Origin: Microterricola viridarii
GTDB taxonomy: Bacteria > Actinomycetota > Actinomycetes > Actinomycetales > Microbacteriaceae
Reading direction: 5' to 3'
DNA length: 64,000 nucleotides
Assembly: GCF_900104895.1 (NCBI RefSeq)
Contig: NZ_LT629742.1
Span: forward strand, 186,001 to 250,000
The position numbers and the translations under genes were made by a program. Under the pieces are notes generated by a model. The model worked only from the letters and a program-made list of their open reading frames with translations, was not told where the DNA came from and did not search any database. Numbering within the stretch: the first letter of the stretch is position 1; each line of letters opens with the position of its first letter. This document shows positions 8,023 through 16,362 of this stretch, piece after piece.

Positions 8023-9005
8023 GGCTTTCCCTTCAACACAGCAAGGTCTGCGGCGCCATTGCCCAGAAGTTCTTCGACAACACGGGATGCCACGTCGCGG
8101 GCGGCGTCGGCCAGGTGCTCGGCCCCGTGCCCCTCCGGGGTGGCGGCGTGGGAGCTGGTCAGCGACCGCTCGCCGTCCAGGCTGTAAACCGTCGCGGTCA
8201 GGAACAGCAGCTCGCTGTCCACCTCGGCCATCGCGGCGACGGGCGCGGAGCACCCGGCCTCGAGGCCGGCCAACACCAGGCGCTCCGCCAGCGTCGTCGC
8301 CGCCGTCGTGCCGTGGTTCACGGTTTCCAGCGCCGCGCGCACGGCCCGGTCCAGCGGCTCTCCGACGCCGTCTTCGCGCACCTCGATCGCGAGTGCGCCC
8401 TGCCCGGGCGCCGTCGGCCAGCCGGAGAGGTCCAGGTACTCGCTCACGTGGTCGAGCTTGCCCAGTCGGCCGAGCCCGGCGGCAGCGAGCAGGATCGCGT
8501 CCAGGCGCTGCGGGTCGTCAGCGTCGAGCTCGTCGCTGACGCGGGCCAGGCGGGAGTCGATGTTGCCGCGGATGTCGAGGATCTCGAGGTCGGGGCGGCG
8601 CTTGCGCAGTTGCGCGATGCGGCGCGGCGAGCCGGTGCCGATGCGGGCGCCCTCCGGCAGCGTGTCCAGGGTGTGCCCGTCACGGGAGCAGAGGGTGTCG
8701 CGGGCGTCGGCGCGCTTGGGCGTCGCGGCCAGGCGCAGCCCGGGGTAGCCGGCCGTCGGCAGGTCCTTCAGCGAGTGCACGATGATGTCGCACTCGCCGG
8801 CCAGCAGCGACTCGCGCAGCGCGGAGGCGAAGACCCCGGTGCCGCCGATCGTGGCCAGCGACTCCCGCGAGGTGTCGCCGTGGGTGGTGACCGAGACGAT
8901 CTCGATCTCGGCCTTCGCCGCACTGCCGATGCGGGCGGCGATGGCCTTCGTCTGCGCCATCGCCAGTGCGCTGCCGCGGGTGCCGACGCGGATCACCGTG
9001 CTCAT
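8019..9005 (-). CDS. hemC: Hydroxymethylbilane synthase (porphobilinogen deaminase)
   Basis: A 328-residue enzyme polymerising four porphobilinogens. Signature blocks include RVGTRGSALAMAQT at the N-terminus, VHSLKDLPT (about 76-84), the arginine-rich RIGTGSPRRIAQLRKRRPD and the catalytic aspartate region. The dipyrromethane cofactor cysteine is Cys252 in LEAGCSAPVAA. The start ATG at 9005 overlaps the hemH stop (ATGA), and the gene's own stop overlaps hemD. Confidence 0.97.
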   Translation of the reverse strand: MSTVIRVGTRGSALAMAQTKAIAARIGSAAKAEIEIVSVTTHGDTSRESLATIGGTGVFASALRESLLAGECDIIVHSLKDLPTAGYPGLRLAATPKRADARDTLCSRDGHTLDTLPEGARIGTGSPRRIAQLRKRRPDLEILDIRGNIDSRLARVSDELDADDPQRLDAILLAAAGLGRLGKLDHVSEYLDLSGWPTAPGQGALAIEVREDGVGEPLDRAVRAALETVNHGTTAATTLAERLVLAGLEAGCSAPVAAMAEVDSELLFLTATVYSLDGERSLTSSHAATPEGHGAEHLADAARDVASRVVEELLGNGAADLAVLKGKP

Positions 9006-10072
9006 GCGACACCACCGGGGTTGTCGAGGGTCGCCTCTGAGGCGCCGACCCTGGCGTGGTCCGGCCACGGGCCGAGGGTGGTCTCGTGCGGGCGCTCGGC
9101 ATCCGGCACGTCGTTCAGTCGCTCGACGACGAGGTCGATGAGCCCGGAGACGAAGGCGGGGTGCACGCCGGGGGTCGGCACGCGCACCGCGGCCATTCCA
9201 TGACCCTGTGCGGTGGCGACGGCCTCGTTGTCGAGGTCCCAGAGCACCTCCATGTGGTCGCTGACGAAGCCGAACGGCACGATCACGACGGCCTTGACCG
9301 AGCCGGCGACGGCGAGCTCGTCGATGGCGTCGTTGATGTCAGGCTCGAGCCAGGGCGTGCGGGGGTCGCCGGAGCGCGACTGGTAGACCAGCGACCAGGC
9401 CACGCCCGGTGCCGCCTGCTCCTGCACGCGCGCCGCGACGGCCAGGTGCTGGGCCACGTAGGCGCCGCCCGGGCCGAATTCGGGGCCGGATGCCTCGGCA
9501 GCCGTGTTCGGGATGGAGTGCGTGGCGAACAGGACGTGCACCGCGTCGCTGGGGATGCCCTCGGCCTTCAGCTGCTCCATGGCAGCGCCGACGCCCTCAA
9601 CGAACGGGGTGACGAATCCGGGGTGGTCGAAGAACTCGCGGATGCGGTCGATCGCGACCTCGTCGCCGAGGCCGGTCGTCTCCAGCGCCCGTTCGAAGTC
9701 CTCGCGGTACTGCTCGACGCCCGAGTAGGAGGTGTACGCGCTGGTCACCAGGCCGAGCAGGCGACGGTCGCCGGCGGCGTGCGCCTCGCGGACGGTGTCG
9801 GCGAAGAACGGCGCCGTGTTGCGGTTGCCCCAGTACACCGGCATGTCGATGCCGCGCGCGGCCAGCTCGGTCTCGAGCGCCGCCTTGAGCGCGCGGTTCT
9901 GCGCGTTGATGGGGCTCACGCCGTTGAAGTGGCGGTAGTGCGTTGCGACTTCCTCCAACCGCTCGTCGGGGATGCCTCGGCCGGCGGTGACGTTGCGCAG
10001 GAACGGGATGACCTCGTCCTGGCCCTCCGGACCTCCGAAGCTCGAGAGCAGGATCGCGTCGTACTGGGCCAC
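9002..10072 (-). CDS. cpfC: Coproporphyrin III ferrochelatase
   Basis: A 356-residue class I ferrochelatase (HemH/CpfC). In Gram-positive bacteria with HemQ, this enzyme inserts iron into coproporphyrin III rather than protoporphyrin IX. Seen blocks: LLSSFGGPEG at the N-terminus, HYRHFNGVSPIN, YWGNRNTAPFF, LVTSAYTSYSG, FATHSIPNTA (catalytic His region) and VPFGFVSDHMEVLWDLD with the conserved acidic residues. The GTG start at 10072 shares one base with the hemQ TAG stop (TAGTG). Confidence 0.96.
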   Translation of the reverse strand: MAQYDAILLSSFGGPEGQDEVIPFLRNVTAGRGIPDERLEEVATHYRHFNGVSPINAQNRALKAALETELAARGIDMPVYWGNRNTAPFFADTVREAHAAGDRRLLGLVTSAYTSYSGVEQYREDFERALETTGLGDEVAIDRIREFFDHPGFVTPFVEGVGAAMEQLKAEGIPSDAVHVLFATHSIPNTAAEASGPEFGPGGAYVAQHLAVAARVQEQAAPGVAWSLVYQSRSGDPRTPWLEPDINDAIDELAVAGSVKAVVIVPFGFVSDHMEVLWDLDNEAVATAQGHGMAAVRVPTPGVHPAFVSGLIDLVVERLNDVPDAERPHETTLGPWPDHARVGASEATLDNPGGVA

Positions 10073-10800
10073 TACTGCAGCACCTCCACAAGTTCAGCTG
10101 TTTCAATTCGGCGGCCCGTGTAGAACGGGACCTCCTCGCGTACGTGCATGCGGGCGTCGGTCGCGCGCAGCTCGCGCATCAGGTCGACGAGCTCGGTCAG
10201 CTCGTCGCTCTCGATCGGCAGCAGCCATTCGTAGTCGCCGAGCGCGAACGAGGCGACCGTGTTGGCGATGGCCCCGCGGAACGCGGCGCCCTTGCGGCCG
10301 TGGTCGGCGAGCATGGCGGAGCGCTCCTCCTCCGGCAGCAGGTACCACTCGTAGCTGCGCACGAACGGGTAGACCGTCATCCAACCCTTGGGCTCGATGC
10401 CGCGCAGGAAGCCGGGAACGTGGTTCTTGTTGAACTCTGCGTCACGGTGCACACCCATGGCGTTCCAGGTGGGCAGCAGGCTCTTGAGCATGCGGGAGCG
10501 GCGCAGCTCGCGCAGCGCCCACTGCAGGCCCTCGGCGTCGGGGCCGTGGATCCAGAGCATCACGTCGGCGTCGGCGCGGAAGCCGGACACGTCGTAGATG
10601 CCGCGCAGGGTCACGCCCTGCTCCTCGACGAGCGCGATGATGTCGTCGAGCTCGTTCACGAAGTGCGGCACGTCGTGACCGTCGAAGTCGTCCGGATTGG
10701 CCGGGTCGCGGCGAAGGACGGCGAACAAGGTGAAGCCCTGTGGCGCCGCCTCGTCCGCGGATGGATCGGATGCCGCCGCGCGAGCTGTCGGGTCAGTCAT
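10072..10800 (-). CDS. chdC: Coproheme decarboxylase (HemQ, chlorite dismutase-like fold)
   Basis: A 242-residue HemQ/ChdC that oxidatively decarboxylates coproheme to heme b, the last step of the coproporphyrin-dependent pathway. The actinobacterial catalytic tyrosine lies in YPFVRSYEWY (Tyr144). The likely axial histidine is His167 in MLADHGRKG, with the same 23-residue spacing as in known actinobacterial enzymes. GGAGGAG upstream of the ATG supports the start. It heads the chdC-cpfC-hemC-hemD block. Two hairpins lie in the 78-base region upstream. Confidence 0.95.
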   Translation of the reverse strand: MTDPTARAAASDPSADEAAPQGFTLFAVLRRDPANPDDFDGHDVPHFVNELDDIIALVEEQGVTLRGIYDVSGFRADADVMLWIHGPDAEGLQWALRELRRSRMLKSLLPTWNAMGVHRDAEFNKNHVPGFLRGIEPKGWMTVYPFVRSYEWYLLPEEERSAMLADHGRKGAAFRGAIANTVASFALGDYEWLLPIESDELTELVDLMRELRATDARMHVREEVPFYTGRRIETAELVEVLQ

Positions 10801-10816
10801 GCCCCTAGTCTCCTCC

Positions 10817-10872
10817 GCTTTGCCCTCGCGGGCAAAAGCGGGTGGGGCGCACGGCCGAATCGGCGGCGCCCC
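10817..10872 (-). terminator. Two hairpins between the DUF3618 gene and chdC
   Basis: Read on the minus strand, a 7-bp stem GGGGCGC/GCGCCCC (10844-10872, with a smaller inner stem) is followed by GCTTTTGCCC/GGGCAAAGC (10817-10839, one bulged A). They lie directly after the DUF3618 gene and just upstream of the chdC ribosome binding site. They could terminate the upstream operon or form a folded chdC leader. No clear T-run follows. Confidence 0.5.
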
Positions 10873-10878
10873 GCGCGC

Positions 10879-11271
10879 TCAGCGCCTGACGGCGCGGACG
10901 ATGCCCCAGACGCCGAGCCCGACGACCGCGGCGACGCCGAGGGCGATCGCGCCGAGGGCGATGGGGTTCTCCGCCGCGAGTCTGCGCACGCGCTCAGTGC
11001 CGCGCTCAGCGGCGAGCCCGATCTGCTTGGGAACGTTGAGCTTGTCCTCGATGGCGTCCAGCGTTGCGGCTAGATCGGCGCGGGCACGCAGCGTGTCCTG
11101 CTGCAGCTCGGCTCGGCTCCGCTTGGGCGCCGGGGCCGGCTTCTCCGCTGGCACGGCTGGCGGCGCGTTCTTGGCGACGGCCGCGCGCTTGGCTGCTGCG
11201 GCGTCCCTGGCGGCCTCGGCATTCTTGGCGGCTGCCGCGGCGTACTTGGCAGTGTCAGGCGCGTCGGTCAT
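10879..11271 (-). CDS. DUF3618 domain protein with C-terminal membrane anchor
   Basis: 130 residues. An Ala/Lys/Pro-rich N-terminal half is followed by the DUF3618 core, RSRAELQQDTLRARADLAATLDAIEDKLN (about 68-96). One membrane helix, IALGAIALGVAAVVGLGVWGIVRAV, forms the C-terminus. The ATG at 11271 overlaps the preceding holin-family gene by 17 bases. DUF3618 proteins usually sit next to holin-superfamily and YtxH-like genes in actinobacteria, as here. Their function is unknown; an envelope role is inferred. Confidence 0.8.
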   Translation of the reverse strand: MTDAPDTAKYAAAAAKNAEAARDAAAAKRAAVAKNAPPAVPAEKPAPAPKRSRAELQQDTLRARADLAATLDAIEDKLNVPKQIGLAAERGTERVRRLAAENPIALGAIALGVAAVVGLGVWGIVRAVRR

Positions 11272-11680
11272 AGGAACCCTCTCCCTTGAAAGCGTCGAGG
11301 TCGCGGCGCAGGTCAACGTCGAGCTCGCTCTTTGCCAGGCCGGCCTGGATGCGGCCCCGGCCGATCAGGATCAGCAGCACCGCCAGCACGAACAGCAGGG
11401 CGGCCACGATCAGCGCGGCCAGCCAGGCGGGCAGCACGAGTGCGAGCGCGAGCACGGCAACCGCCACGAGCACGGCCAGGCCGAAGAAGGCGAAGACCGC
11501 CGCAACGATGATGAGCCCGACCCCCAGGCCGATCCGCTGGCCCTTCTCGCTGAGCTCGGCCTTGAACTGCTGGAGTTCTGCGCGCAGGAGGTCGACGATG
11601 AGCCGGGGAAGATCGCCGACCAGGGCGAAGAGCGAACGGCGGCGCGCTGCGTTCAGGGGATTCGTGTCGTGTTCTGACAT
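11255..11680 (-). CDS. Phage holin-superfamily (DUF1469-like) membrane protein
   Basis: 141 residues: an amphipathic N-terminal part, SLFALVGDLPRLIVDLLRAELQQFKAELSEKG, then two long membrane helices (about 52-78 and 82-108) and a charged C-terminus. This is the layout of the actinobacterial phage-holin-family / DUF1469 proteins, which are chromosomal and not evidence of a prophage. It overlaps the DUF3618 gene by 17 bases and follows the YtxH-like gene by 32 bases; the three look like one operon. Confidence 0.8.
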   Translation of the reverse strand: MSEHDTNPLNAARRRSLFALVGDLPRLIVDLLRAELQQFKAELSEKGQRIGLGVGLIIVAAVFAFFGLAVLVAVAVLALALVLPAWLAALIVAALLFVLAVLLILIGRGRIQAGLAKSELDVDLRRDLDAFKGEGSYDRRA

Positions 11681-11712
11681 GTCGCACCCACCTTTCTAGC
11701 GATCTGGCGAGA

Positions 11713-12105
11713 TCAGTCGTTGCTGTTGGGCGTGCTCGGCTCCGTGCTCGCCGACTTCGTGGCCGACGGCTTCGTGGCCGCCGGCTTCGTGGTCGCCGGA
11801 GTGGGGCTCGCCGCGCTCGTGCCGGCCGGGGCCGTGCGAGTCGGGGTCTGCTGCTGCGGCGTGGAGGCGCCCTGCTTGGCGGCGGCGTTGACGAGCTTCT
11901 TGGCTCCGTCGAAGACGGCATCCGAGACGATGCTGACGCGTGCGAGCGCGAAGCCCTTGGCTTGGTCGACGCTCTGCTGGACCGTCGGCGTGTTCCAGAT
12001 CCCCGAAGCCGCCTCCTTGATCTGCTCGTAGCGCTTGCGCCCGGCGCGCGTGCCGAGCACGTAGCCGACTGCCGCTCCGGTAACGAAGAGAAGCTTGCCC
12101 TTCAT
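11713..12105 (-). CDS. YtxH-like protein with Thr/Pro/Ala-rich tail
   Basis: 130 residues. The N-terminal segment GKLLFVTGAAVGYVLGTRAGRKRYEQI is a short glycine-containing membrane helix followed by a basic anchor, as in YtxH-family proteins. The last ~50 residues are a disordered tail built from TPTRTAP, KPAATKPSATKSAS-like repeats. It is first of a three-gene set with the holin-family and DUF3618 genes. Function unknown; an envelope-associated role is inferred from company. Confidence 0.75.
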   Translation of the reverse strand: MKGKLLFVTGAAVGYVLGTRAGRKRYEQIKEAASGIWNTPTVQQSVDQAKGFALARVSIVSDAVFDGAKKLVNAAAKQGASTPQQQTPTRTAPAGTSAASPTPATTKPAATKPSATKSASTEPSTPNSND

Positions 12106-12269
12106 GAGACCCCGATCTGTGTTGTCGATCCGCTGCGTTGTGACGTTCTACCGCAGGGAAGGCTCTGTTTAGAGTAGCCCCGTTTCGGGTTCGCGGAAGA
12201 GGGGTTGTCTTAATATTCCATTTTTGTTATGCGTCGTCGTCGCCGCGGGCCGCAGGCGCCGGGCCCCGG
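12106..12269. other. Intergenic region between hemY and the YtxH-like gene, with an AT-rich patch
   Basis: 164 bases without a gene. The stretch 12209-12234 (AATATTCCATTTTTG and flanks) is strikingly AT-rich for this genome. Just after the hemY stop (minus strand) lies a GC-rich CCGGGGCCCGG palindrome that may be part of a terminator. The YtxH-like operon promoter should also lie here; no confident -35/-10 pair was found. Confidence 0.4.
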
Positions 12270-13766
12270 CTAGAGGTGCACGAAGTGGCGGCGGATGCCG
12301 CCGGCGGCCTCCGTGGCATCCGGAATCACCGAGGCGAGGCCGGTGCCGCCGAGCCAGGATCCGGTGACGGCGAGCGTCGGCTCCTCCTCGAGGCGGGCGC
12401 GCAGCGCCGCCACCCTGTCCTTCTGCCCGAGTGCGGCGTGCGAGAGCGCGTCGCGCCACGGCGTGCGCGCGGAGCCCACGAGCTGCGCGGCGTCCAGCTG
12501 AACGCCGAGGATGGCGCTCGCATCGCGCAGCGCGAGCACGGTGAGCTCGTCGTCGCCGAGCGCGGCGCTCGGGTTGGCCTCGCCGATGCGGCCGTAGGAG
12601 AGCCGCACGACGTGGCGCCCGGGGCCGGCGGCCTCGGCGAGCCAGGCCCACTTCGCGGTGGAGTGGGTGAGCGCCTTCGCCGTCGTGCCCGGGGTTCCCG
12701 CGCCGACGAGCACCCCGGTGCCGCGCGGTGCGCTGTCCAGGGCCGGCGCGTCGAGCACGAGGGTGACGATCTCGACCGAGGATCCGGCGGCCCAGTCGCC
12801 GTCGGCCTCGTCCCAGTCGGGGCGGGCGTCGGCGAGCAGGCCGAGCGCCGCGGTGGACGGCGTGGCCACGACCACGGCGCGGGCCGCGATCTGCAGCACT
12901 GCGGTCTCGGCGGCTCCCTCGGTGCCGGCCGATTCGGCGCCGGCTGATTCGGTGCTGACCAACCAGGAGCCGTTGGGCTCCTCACGCAGACCGACGGCCC
13001 GGGTGCCGAGGCGCACCTCGGCGCCGTAGTGGGCCAGTTCGGCCAGCAGGGCGTCGACGAGGCGGTGCATCCCGCCCCGGATGCCGCGCACCCCGGCGCC
13101 CGGCTTCGCCTCCGTCTTCAGCAGGCTCACAGCCCCGGAGAGGGACCCGGCCCGGGTGAACGCGGCGTTCAGGCCGGGCGCGACGGCGTCGACCTCGAGC
13201 ATGCGCGGGTCGGCGGAGTACACGCCGCCGGAGATCGGGGCGACGAGGCGGTCGAGCACCGCGCTGCCCATGCGCTTCTCCACCAGCTCGCCGAGGTTCT
13301 TCTCTGTGCCGATCGTGAGCACCGGGCGGAGCCGGTCCAGGTAGGCGCGGATGGCGGCCTTCCAGCCGATCGCGGCGACGACGTCGCTGGCCAGCGGGGA
13401 GCCGGGGATGCCGAGGAGGGAGAGCTTGGGCATCGGCACGGTGAGCGCCCCGTGGCCGTGCAGCGCGGGCAGGCGGAGCCACGCTCCGGCCGGGTTGGGA
13501 TCGACGATGTCGCCGCCCAGGCCGAGCTCGCCGAGCAGCGTCGCCACGGCGTCGTTGCGGGTGGCGAATCCCTCCGCCCCGGTGTCGAGGCTGAGGCCGG
13601 CGATCTCGGTGCGGCCGACGCAGCCGCCCGCGGCATCCGAGGCCTCGAGGACGAGCACCGAGAGGCCGAGCCGCGCGCAGGCGCGGGCGGCGACGAGGCC
13701 GGCGACGCCCGCGCCGATCACGACGACGTCGTGGCGGCCGTCGGCGCTGTTGCCCTGGACGCTCAT
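12270..13766 (-). CDS. hemY: Coproporphyrinogen III oxidase (HemY/CgoX)
   Basis: A 498-residue FAD enzyme of the HemY/CgoX type. In the coproporphyrin-dependent pathway it oxidises coproporphyrinogen III to coproporphyrin III, matching the cpfC and chdC genes nearby. The N-terminal FAD fold VVVIGAGVAGLVAARACARLG is at about residues 14-34, then VLEASDAAGG. The APISGGVYSADP block and the C-terminal GSWLGGTGLASVIPDA FAD block are present. A Gly/Ala/Glu repeat (ESAGAESAGTEGAAE) near residue 285 is a small low-complexity loop. The ATG at 13766 overlaps the hemE stop as ATGA. Confidence 0.94.
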   Translation of the reverse strand: MSVQGNSADGRHDVVVIGAGVAGLVAARACARLGLSVLVLEASDAAGGCVGRTEIAGLSLDTGAEGFATRNDAVATLLGELGLGGDIVDPNPAGAWLRLPALHGHGALTVPMPKLSLLGIPGSPLASDVVAAIGWKAAIRAYLDRLRPVLTIGTEKNLGELVEKRMGSAVLDRLVAPISGGVYSADPRMLEVDAVAPGLNAAFTRAGSLSGAVSLLKTEAKPGAGVRGIRGGMHRLVDALLAELAHYGAEVRLGTRAVGLREEPNGSWLVSTESAGAESAGTEGAAETAVLQIAARAVVVATPSTAALGLLADARPDWDEADGDWAAGSSVEIVTLVLDAPALDSAPRGTGVLVGAGTPGTTAKALTHSTAKWAWLAEAAGPGRHVVRLSYGRIGEANPSAALGDDELTVLALRDASAILGVQLDAAQLVGSARTPWRDALSHAALGQKDRVAALRARLEEEPTLAVTGSWLGGTGLASVIPDATEAAGGIRRHFVHL

Positions 13767-14944
13767 CGGCCGTGCACCAGTTCGACGATGCGGCTGAGCA
13801 CGTCGGGGTCGGTGTCGGGCGGCACGCCGTGGCCGAGGTTGAGCACGTGCGAGGGCGCGGCGTCGCCGCGGCGGAGCACGTCGAGCACGTGGGCCTGCAG
13901 CACCGACCAGGGGGCGCCGAGCAGCGCAGGGTCGACGTTGCCCTGCACGGGCACCGTGCCGCCGAGGCGGCGGATGCCCTCGTCCAGCGCGAGCCGGTAG
14001 TCCACGCCCACGACGTCGGCCCCGACCCCGTGCATGGCCGCCAGCAGCTCGCTCGTGCCGACGCCGAAGTGCACGATCGGCACGCTGCGCCACACCGTCT
14101 GCGGGTCGGCCGCGGCATCCGTCGTCTTCTCCCAGTAGCCGAGGTCGCGCACGAAGCTCAGCGCGTGCGCCGAGGCGGGGGCGACGTACTCCGCGTAGTC
14201 CTCGAGCGAGAGCGCGCCGGCCCAGGAGTCGAAGAGCTGGGCGGCGCTGGCGCCGGCCAGGATCTGGGCGCGGAGGAAACGGCCGGTGACCTCGGCGGTC
14301 CAGCGCATCAGCGCGGCCCACGCCTCCGGCTCGGAGTGCATGAGCGCCCGGGCGGCCAGGTGGTCCTTGGAGGGTCCGCCCTCGACGAGGTAGGCGGCGA
14401 GGGTGAACGGCGCCCCGGCGAATCCGATCAGCGGGGTGACGGATGCCGGCTCGCCGGCCACCCGGTGGCGCGGCGCGATCTCGGCGAGCGCCGCGACTGT
14501 GCGGGCGACGGCGTCCGAGATGGGTGCGAGCGCGGTGTCCAGGACGGCCGGGTCGAGCGCGGTGAGCTCGGCGACGTCGGCGGCGGTGCGCACAGCCTTG
14601 CCCATGACCGGGCCGCGGCCGGCCACGATCTCGACCTCGACGCCGACCAACTTGAGGGGCACGACGATGTCGCTGAAGAAGATGCCGGCGTCGACGCCGT
14701 GCCGGCGCACGGGCTGCAGGGTGATCTCGCTGGCGAGCGCCGGGTCGAGGCAGGCGTCGAGCATCTTCGTGCCGACGCGCAGCTCGCGGTATTCGGGCAG
14801 CGAGCGCCCGGCCTGGCGCATGAACCACACCGGCGTCACCTCGGGGCGGTCCCCGCGGTAGGCGCGGACGAGGCGCGACTGGCCGGTGAGGCCGGAGGCG
14901 AGCGGGTGCTGGGGCGGCAGGGTCTGGCGTGCGTCGTGGTTCAC
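13763..14944 (-). CDS. hemE: Uroporphyrinogen decarboxylase
   Basis: A 393-residue HemE converting uroporphyrinogen III to coproporphyrinogen III. Signature PVWFMRQAGRSLPEYRE lies near the N-terminus and GFAGAPFTLAAYLVEGG in the middle. The catalytic aspartate block FFSDIVVPLK and the C-terminal LNLGHGVPPDTDP are also present. The GTG at 14944 is chosen because GGGGGAGA lies nine bases upstream; the longer frame to 15007 would run into the hemA promoter. It is divergent from hemA with an 86-base gap. Confidence 0.95.
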   Translation of the reverse strand: MNHDARQTLPPQHPLASGLTGQSRLVRAYRGDRPEVTPVWFMRQAGRSLPEYRELRVGTKMLDACLDPALASEITLQPVRRHGVDAGIFFSDIVVPLKLVGVEVEIVAGRGPVMGKAVRTAADVAELTALDPAVLDTALAPISDAVARTVAALAEIAPRHRVAGEPASVTPLIGFAGAPFTLAAYLVEGGPSKDHLAARALMHSEPEAWAALMRWTAEVTGRFLRAQILAGASAAQLFDSWAGALSLEDYAEYVAPASAHALSFVRDLGYWEKTTDAAADPQTVWRSVPIVHFGVGTSELLAAMHGVGADVVGVDYRLALDEGIRRLGGTVPVQGNVDPALLGAPWSVLQAHVLDVLRRGDAAPSHVLNLGHGVPPDTDPDVLSRIVELVHGR

Positions 14945-15018
14945 GGGCCCATTCTCCCCCACGCGGCTCCGCGTCTGCCCGGTGAGCGTATGGGAACGCA
15001 TCGGCATACATCAAGCTG

Positions 15019-15024
15019 TAGAAT
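15019..15024 (+). promoter_or_regulatory. Putative -10 of a leaderless hemA transcript
   Basis: TAGAAT ends exactly six bases before the hemA GTG, placing the likely transcription start on the first base of the start codon. No ribosome binding site precedes the GTG. No good -35 was found. Confidence 0.6.
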
Positions 15025-15030
15025 TCTCAG

Positions 15031-16362
15031 GTGCTCATCTGCCTCTCTGCGAGTCACAAGAACTCACACTTTGACCTCCTCGAACAGCTCTCCGTCGACT
15101 CTGCCTCCATGGGCGAGCGCATCGTGCAGGAACACCGCGCCCTGAGCGGCGGCCCCGCCCTGGCCGGCGCCGTCGTCGTCGCCACCTGCAACCGTTTCGA
15201 GACCTACCTCGACCTCAACGCCCCGTTCGGCGTCTCGCCGCTGCCGACGGTGTTCGCCGCGATCGAGGCCGTCAGCGCGAGCACGGGCGTCGACGCCCAG
15301 ACGCTGCGCGAGAGCCTCGACCTCGTGCACGGCAACGGCGTCGCCGAGCACCTCTTCGCCGTCTCCTCCGGCCTGGAGTCCGTCGTGGTCGGCGAGGGCG
15401 AGATCGCCGGGCAGGTGCGCCGCTCGCTGGAGCAGGCCCGCTCGGTCGGCACGACGAGCCCCGAGCTCGAGCGGCTGTTCCAGCGCGCCTCGCAGACCTC
15501 GCGCGGCGTCAAGAACCGCACCGGCATTGGCTCGGCCGGCCGCTCGCTGGTGCGGCTCTCCCTCGAGCTCGCCGAGAGCCGGATCAGCGACTGGTCGGCG
15601 ACCAGCGTGCTGCTCGTGGGCACCGGGCGCTACGCCGGGGCCTCGCTCGCCGCGCTCCGCGACCGCGGCGCCGAGGACATCCGCGTCTACTCCCCCTCCG
15701 GCCGGGCCGCCCGCTTCGCCGCCAACCACGACATCGCCGCGGTGCAGGCGGCCGACTACGCCGCCGTGGCGGCATCCGTCGACGTCGTCGTCACCTGCAC
15801 CACCGCCGAGACCCACGTCATCGACGCCGCGCTGCTCGGCGCGGGCCGCGAGGTGCTCGGCGCGGAGGCCGCCGGCCGCCAGCTGCTGATCGACCTCGGC
15901 CTGCCGCGCAACATCGACCCCGACGTCGCCGGGGTCGAGGGCGTTGAGCTGCTCGACCTCGAGACGATCCGCATCCACGCCCCGCTGGAGGAGCTGAACG
16001 CCACCCACGAGGCGCGCGCAATGGTCGGCCAGGCCGCCCGCTCCTTCAGCGCCGCCACCGAGGAGCAGTCGCTCGCCCCCGCCGTCGTGGCGCTGCGCAG
16101 CCACATCTTCGGGCTGCTCGACGCCGAGATCGAGCGCGCCCGCGTCAAGGGCGACCCGGACGGCCGCATCGAGCAGTCGCTGCGCCACCTCGCCGGCGTG
16201 CTCCTGCACACGCCGATGACGCGCTCCCGCGAGCTGGCCCGCGCCGGCGAGCAACAGGCCTGGCTCGACGGGCTGGAGGCCGTGTTCGGCCTGCAGGTCA
16301 AGGCCCCGGACGCCGCGGCAGGCGGATGCCCGATCACCGGCCGCGGAGCGGCCACGGCATGA
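15031..16362 (+). CDS. hemA: Glutamyl-tRNA reductase
   Basis: A 443-residue enzyme reducing glutamyl-tRNA to glutamate-1-semialdehyde, the first committed step of the C5 heme pathway. The nucleophilic cysteine is in VVATCNRFETY (about residues 50-60). VVVGEGEIAGQVRRSLEQA and the NADP fold VLLVGTGRYAGASLAALRDRG follow. The C-terminal dimerisation domain is present. Translation starts at GTG; TAGAAT six bases upstream suggests a leaderless mRNA. The stop overlaps the following GNAT gene as ATGA. Confidence 0.95.
   Translation: MLICLSASHKNSHFDLLEQLSVDSASMGERIVQEHRALSGGPALAGAVVVATCNRFETYLDLNAPFGVSPLPTVFAAIEAVSASTGVDAQTLRESLDLVHGNGVAEHLFAVSSGLESVVVGEGEIAGQVRRSLEQARSVGTTSPELERLFQRASQTSRGVKNRTGIGSAGRSLVRLSLELAESRISDWSATSVLLVGTGRYAGASLAALRDRGAEDIRVYSPSGRAARFAANHDIAAVQAADYAAVAASVDVVVTCTTAETHVIDAALLGAGREVLGAEAAGRQLLIDLGLPRNIDPDVAGVEGVELLDLETIRIHAPLEELNATHEARAMVGQAARSFSAATEEQSLAPAVVALRSHIFGLLDAEIERARVKGDPDGRIEQSLRHLAGVLLHTPMTRSRELARAGEQQAWLDGLEAVFGLQVKAPDAAAGGCPITGRGAATA

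Noticed and set aside
11255-11680. Prophage remnant suggested by a holin-family protein
   Set aside because: This holin-superfamily type is a standard chromosomal neighbour of DUF3618 and YtxH-like genes. No other phage genes are nearby.
12106-12269. tRNA or riboswitch before the YtxH-like operon
   Set aside because: No cloverleaf or known aptamer motif could be traced; the AT-rich patch alone is not evidence.
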